Positions 4,631 through 6,527 of a stretch of DNA of 6,527 bases are shown piece after piece (position 1 is the stretch's first letter; every line of letters begins with the position of its first letter). The notes below the pieces were generated by a model. The model was given only the letters and a program-made list of their open reading frames with translations, ran no database searches and was not told the origin of the DNA. The stretch is from Chloroflexota bacterium (GTDB lineage: Bacteria > Chloroflexota > UBA11872): contig JAPPFO010000280.1 in the NCBI GenBank assembly GCA_028875175.1, positions 1 to 6,527 of the forward strand. The letters run 5' to 3'. The position numbers and the translations under genes were made by a program.

Positions 4631-6058
4631 ATGGCAAAACACCTGTTTCTAGACCTGGACGAGGTCGCAACTACGCATAACGTGGAGCAGCGGGTGTGCG
4701 AGGCGACGAAGCATCCGGCGAATCCGGTGTTGCCGGTGGGGCGGTTGGACGAGTGGGACGCGGTGCGAGCCAGCGTGTGGTCGGTGCGGACGGTGTTGTA
4801 CGACCCGGACGACGGCCTGTTCAAGTGCTGGTACACAGGCGCGGACCAGGAGCGCCTGCGCTGGCGGCGCATGGGCTACGCCTATAGCGAGGACGGCGTC
4901 CACTGGATCAAGCCGAAGCTGGGGCTCTTCGAGTTCAACGGGTCCAAGGACAACAACATCTGCCTGGACATGCTGGGGGCGGTAATTCGCGATCCGACGG
5001 AGCCCGACCCGGCCCGCCGGTTCAAGATGGTCACGAAGGATCTCGTGGGGAGCGGTCCGGCGCGTGCCGCGTACTCGCCGGACGGGATTAACTGGACCGT
5101 GGGCCCGGCGGTCGACCTGCCGGCACTGGCGCATGGGCCGGACATCGTGGTGTTGGCGCTGGACGAGGAGGCCACGGACCCGGATCGCCGGTACATCCTG
5201 ATCTGGCAGGAACGCGTGCCGGCCGCCAAGCCAGGGCCGGCAACGGTCCGCGGCAAGTTCATCGCCTACGGGCCAAGCATCGAGAAGTTCACGCCGAGTC
5301 CCGACAACCCGTTCCTGGATCCGAAGGACGGGCTGGAGCAAGAGAACCACTTCCTGACGCTGGACCGGTATGGCACGGGCTGGATTTCGGTCTACGAGTT
5401 CGGCTGGTACGTGCCCAACGGGCTCGGGGTGTTCGGACAGTACGCGGCGGACTTGCGGCTGGCCGTCAGCAAGGACGGCGAGCATTTCTCGCGCATCTGC
5501 CTGACCGACAAGGTGATCCCGCGGGGCGAGCGGGGCGCGTGGGATGCCGGATTCCTTGTGATTGGCGACCGCATCATCGTCAAGGACGACACCATCTACA
5601 TCTACTACAGCGGGCAGGGCGAGGACTGGAGCCTCTGGCCGCCGGGGAACTATCCCAAAGAGTTCGGGGGCGGGAAGAGCGGGTCGGTTCGCCTGACGCA
5701 GCTGGGCCTGGCGACGCTGCGGTTGGATGGGTTCACGTGCATGCAGACGGTGGACCGGGAGATCTCGGGGTCGCTGGAGACTACGCCGCTGGAGATCGGG
5801 CCGGACACGCGGTTGAACGCGAACGTGGCGGAGGTGATCGCGCGGCGGAGCTGGGTGGACGTGGACGTGCTGGACGCGGAGACGGGCGAGGTGATTCCGG
5901 GATTCAGCCGCGAGGAGTGCGTGCCGCTGGCGGTCGATAACGTGCGGGCGGCGGCTAGCTGGCAGGGCGCGGAACTGGGCTCCTGCGGTCGGCGTCAGGT
6001 TCGCCTGAGATTCCACATCCACGGCGCCGCGAGGCTGCACGCCTACACGCTGACCTAG
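4631..6058 (+). CDS. Five-bladed beta-propeller glycosidase-like protein (GH32/GH43-type fold) with C-terminal beta-sandwich
   Basis: The 475-residue protein resembles the uncharacterised 'glycosyl hydrolase family 32-like' proteins common in planctomycete-type and related genomes. Visible family signatures are KHPANPVL (27-34), VLYDPDDGLFKCWYTG (55-70), the blade motif SxDGxxW/F three times (S86-W92, S149-W155, S280-F286), GSKDNNI (104-110), VIRDP (118-122) and IYIYYSG (322-328). The last 85 or so residues, with VLDAETGEVIPGF (413-425) and QVRLRFHIHGA (456-466), match the small beta-sandwich that ends these proteins. The fold is that of enzymes cutting fructans, arabinans or related sugars. 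I cannot assign the catalytic acids, although the RDP at 120-122 is reminiscent of the GH32 transition-state Asp motif. There is no signal peptide, so it is probably cytoplasmic or exported by another route. ATG 4631 directly precedes the conserved N-terminal region; the ribosome site is weak. It follows the sulfatase-like gene on the same strand, suggesting a shared substrate. Confidence 0.8.
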   Translation: MAKHLFLDLDEVATTHNVEQRVCEATKHPANPVLPVGRLDEWDAVRASVWSVRTVLYDPDDGLFKCWYTGADQERLRWRRMGYAYSEDGVHWIKPKLGLFEFNGSKDNNICLDMLGAVIRDPTEPDPARRFKMVTKDLVGSGPARAAYSPDGINWTVGPAVDLPALAHGPDIVVLALDEEATDPDRRYILIWQERVPAAKPGPATVRGKFIAYGPSIEKFTPSPDNPFLDPKDGLEQENHFLTLDRYGTGWISVYEFGWYVPNGLGVFGQYAADLRLAVSKDGEHFSRICLTDKVIPRGERGAWDAGFLVIGDRIIVKDDTIYIYYSGQGEDWSLWPPGNYPKEFGGGKSGSVRLTQLGLATLRLDGFTCMQTVDREISGSLETTPLEIGPDTRLNANVAEVIARRSWVDVDVLDAETGEVIPGFSREECVPLAVDNVRAAASWQGAELGSCGRRQVRLRFHIHGAARLHAYTLT

Positions 6059-6072
6059 CGCGTTCGTCCATA

Positions 6073-6113
6073 GCGGATTGCGTCCGCCCGGCAGTTGCCG
6101 CGACGATGCACGC
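6073..6113 (+). promoter_or_regulatory. Candidate promoter/regulatory motif before the Rid gene
   Basis: The 80-bp spacer carries CGGATTGCG (6074-6082) and GCGACGAT (6100-6107), both also present before the propeller gene, and GGCAGTTGC (6090-6098) plus ATGCACGC (6106-6113), both also present before surE. TTGCGT (6078-6083) and GACGAT (6102-6107) are 18 bp apart and lie 31 bp before the ATG, a usable promoter geometry. A small hairpin GCGGA-TTGCG-TCCGC (6073-6087) overlaps the first half and has no T-run, so it is not a convincing terminator for the propeller gene. Confidence 0.3.
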
Positions 6114-6126
6114 ACCTGGAACCAAC

Positions 6127-6131
6127 AGGAG
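6127..6131 (+). promoter_or_regulatory. Ribosome binding site AGGAG deciding the Rid gene start
   Basis: AGGAG lies 7 nt before ATG 6139 and is the clearest Shine-Dalgarno sequence in the window. It favours that start over the in-frame ATG at 6106, which has no comparable site and would place AGGAG inside the coding region. Confidence 0.6.
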
Positions 6132-6138
6132 CACGCTC

Positions 6139-6527
6139 ATGGAGCGTCAGTGCATTTCGTCAGGCAAGCCAACCGAAGCCGTGATCGGTTACTCGCGGGC
6201 GGTACGAGTCGGTCCGCATATCTGGGTGGCCGGGACCACCGGTCCGCTGCCGCCCGAGCACCCCGACTCGCCGGGCGACGCCTATGCGCAGGCCAAGCAC
6301 GCGATCGGGATCATCGAGAAGGGACTGGCCGAGGCCGGAGCGACGCTGGACGACGTGGTGCGAACGCGGGTGTTCCTGACCGACATCGATCGGGACGCGG
6401 ACGCGGTGGGGCGGGCGCACCTGGAGGCGTTCGGCAACGCGATGCCGGCGTCGGCGTTCATCGGCTGCACGAGCCTGGTTGGCGGCGAGTCGGTGCTGGA
6501 GATCGAGGCGGACGCGTACGTGGACGA
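6139..6527 (+). CDS. Rid (YjgF/YER057c/UK114) family protein lacking the deaminase arginine, truncated by the right edge
   Basis: The frame gives 129 residues before the window ends, about the full family length of 125-140, so only a few residues are probably missing. Family signatures are VGPHIWVAGTTG (24-35), DAYAQAKHAIGIIEKGLAEAGA (within 47-68), VVRTRVFLTDID (73-84), RAHLEAFG (92-99) and LEIEADAYV (120-128). Rid proteins are small trimers; RidA proper hydrolyses reactive enamines and imines formed by PLP enzymes, and some paralogues act in catabolic pathways. The arginine that RidA uses to bind the substrate carboxylate (in FPARS, R105 in E. coli) is S105 here, in MPASA. That places the protein among Rid subfamilies without classical imine deaminase activity, so detoxification should not be assumed. 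It follows the propeller gene by 80 bp and has a good ribosome site. Confidence 0.92.
   Translation, partial: MERQCISSGKPTEAVIGYSRAVRVGPHIWVAGTTGPLPPEHPDSPGDAYAQAKHAIGIIEKGLAEAGATLDDVVRTRVFLTDIDRDADAVGRAHLEAFGNAMPASAFIGCTSLVGGESVLEIEADAYVD

Noticed and set aside
4649..6115. Long open frame of 488 codons on the minus strand, antiparallel to the propeller gene
   Set aside because: It mirrors the plus-strand gene in GC-rich DNA; its product is Arg/Pro/His-rich with no family signature, while the plus strand has clear conserved motifs over the same span.
6106..6138. Upstream in-frame ATG at 6106 as the Rid gene start
   Set aside because: It would add 11 residues not expected in the family and has no ribosome site, whereas AGGAG precedes ATG 6139 at good spacing.

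Overview
The window is a GC-rich bacterial segment. It uses alternative starts (GTG for two genes, TTG for one) and has short to moderate spacers and no RNA genes. The gene mix is a molybdenum hydroxylase, a SurE-type phosphatase, a sulfatase-superfamily hydrolase, a five-bladed-propeller glycosidase-like protein and a Rid-family protein. It resembles the catabolic accessory gene content of uncultured, often marine or sponge-associated lineages such as Chloroflexota (SAR202/Dehalococcoidia), Poribacteria or planctomycete relatives. That placement is inference from gene content only; nothing here fixes the taxon.

Layout. On the minus strand, 1-1241 holds the first 413 codons of a xanthine dehydrogenase-family molybdopterin-binding subunit, which runs off the left edge. 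A 276-bp divergent spacer separates it from a plus-strand surE-like gene (1518-2309). A gene-free stretch (2310-2902) follows, carrying three copies of a dispersed-type intergenic repeat with strong hairpins and several short direct repeats. Then, all on the plus strand, come a 69-residue lipoprotein (2903-3112), a sulfatase-superfamily enzyme (3152-4525), a 475-residue beta-propeller glycosidase-like protein (4631-6058) and the first 129 codons of a Rid-family protein (6139 to the right edge).

How the genes may work together. The lipoprotein, sulfatase-like enzyme and propeller protein are close and co-oriented and could form a small unit for an organic ester or a decorated glycan. No transporter, regulator or sulfatase-maturation gene is visible. 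The sulfatase-like enzyme keeps the formylglycine motif but has Arg and Ser where ordinary sulfatases have Lys and His. Its metal-site pattern is closer to phosphonate monoester hydrolases and choline sulfatases. The Rid protein lacks the arginine needed for classical imine deaminase activity. The spacers before surE, the propeller gene and the Rid gene share related sequence (TTGCG-N17/18-NACGAT and longer identical blocks), suggesting a common promoter or operator. I found no CRISPR array, defence system, prophage or transposase; the main novelty lies in active-site substitutions, the shared upstream motif and the repeat cluster.
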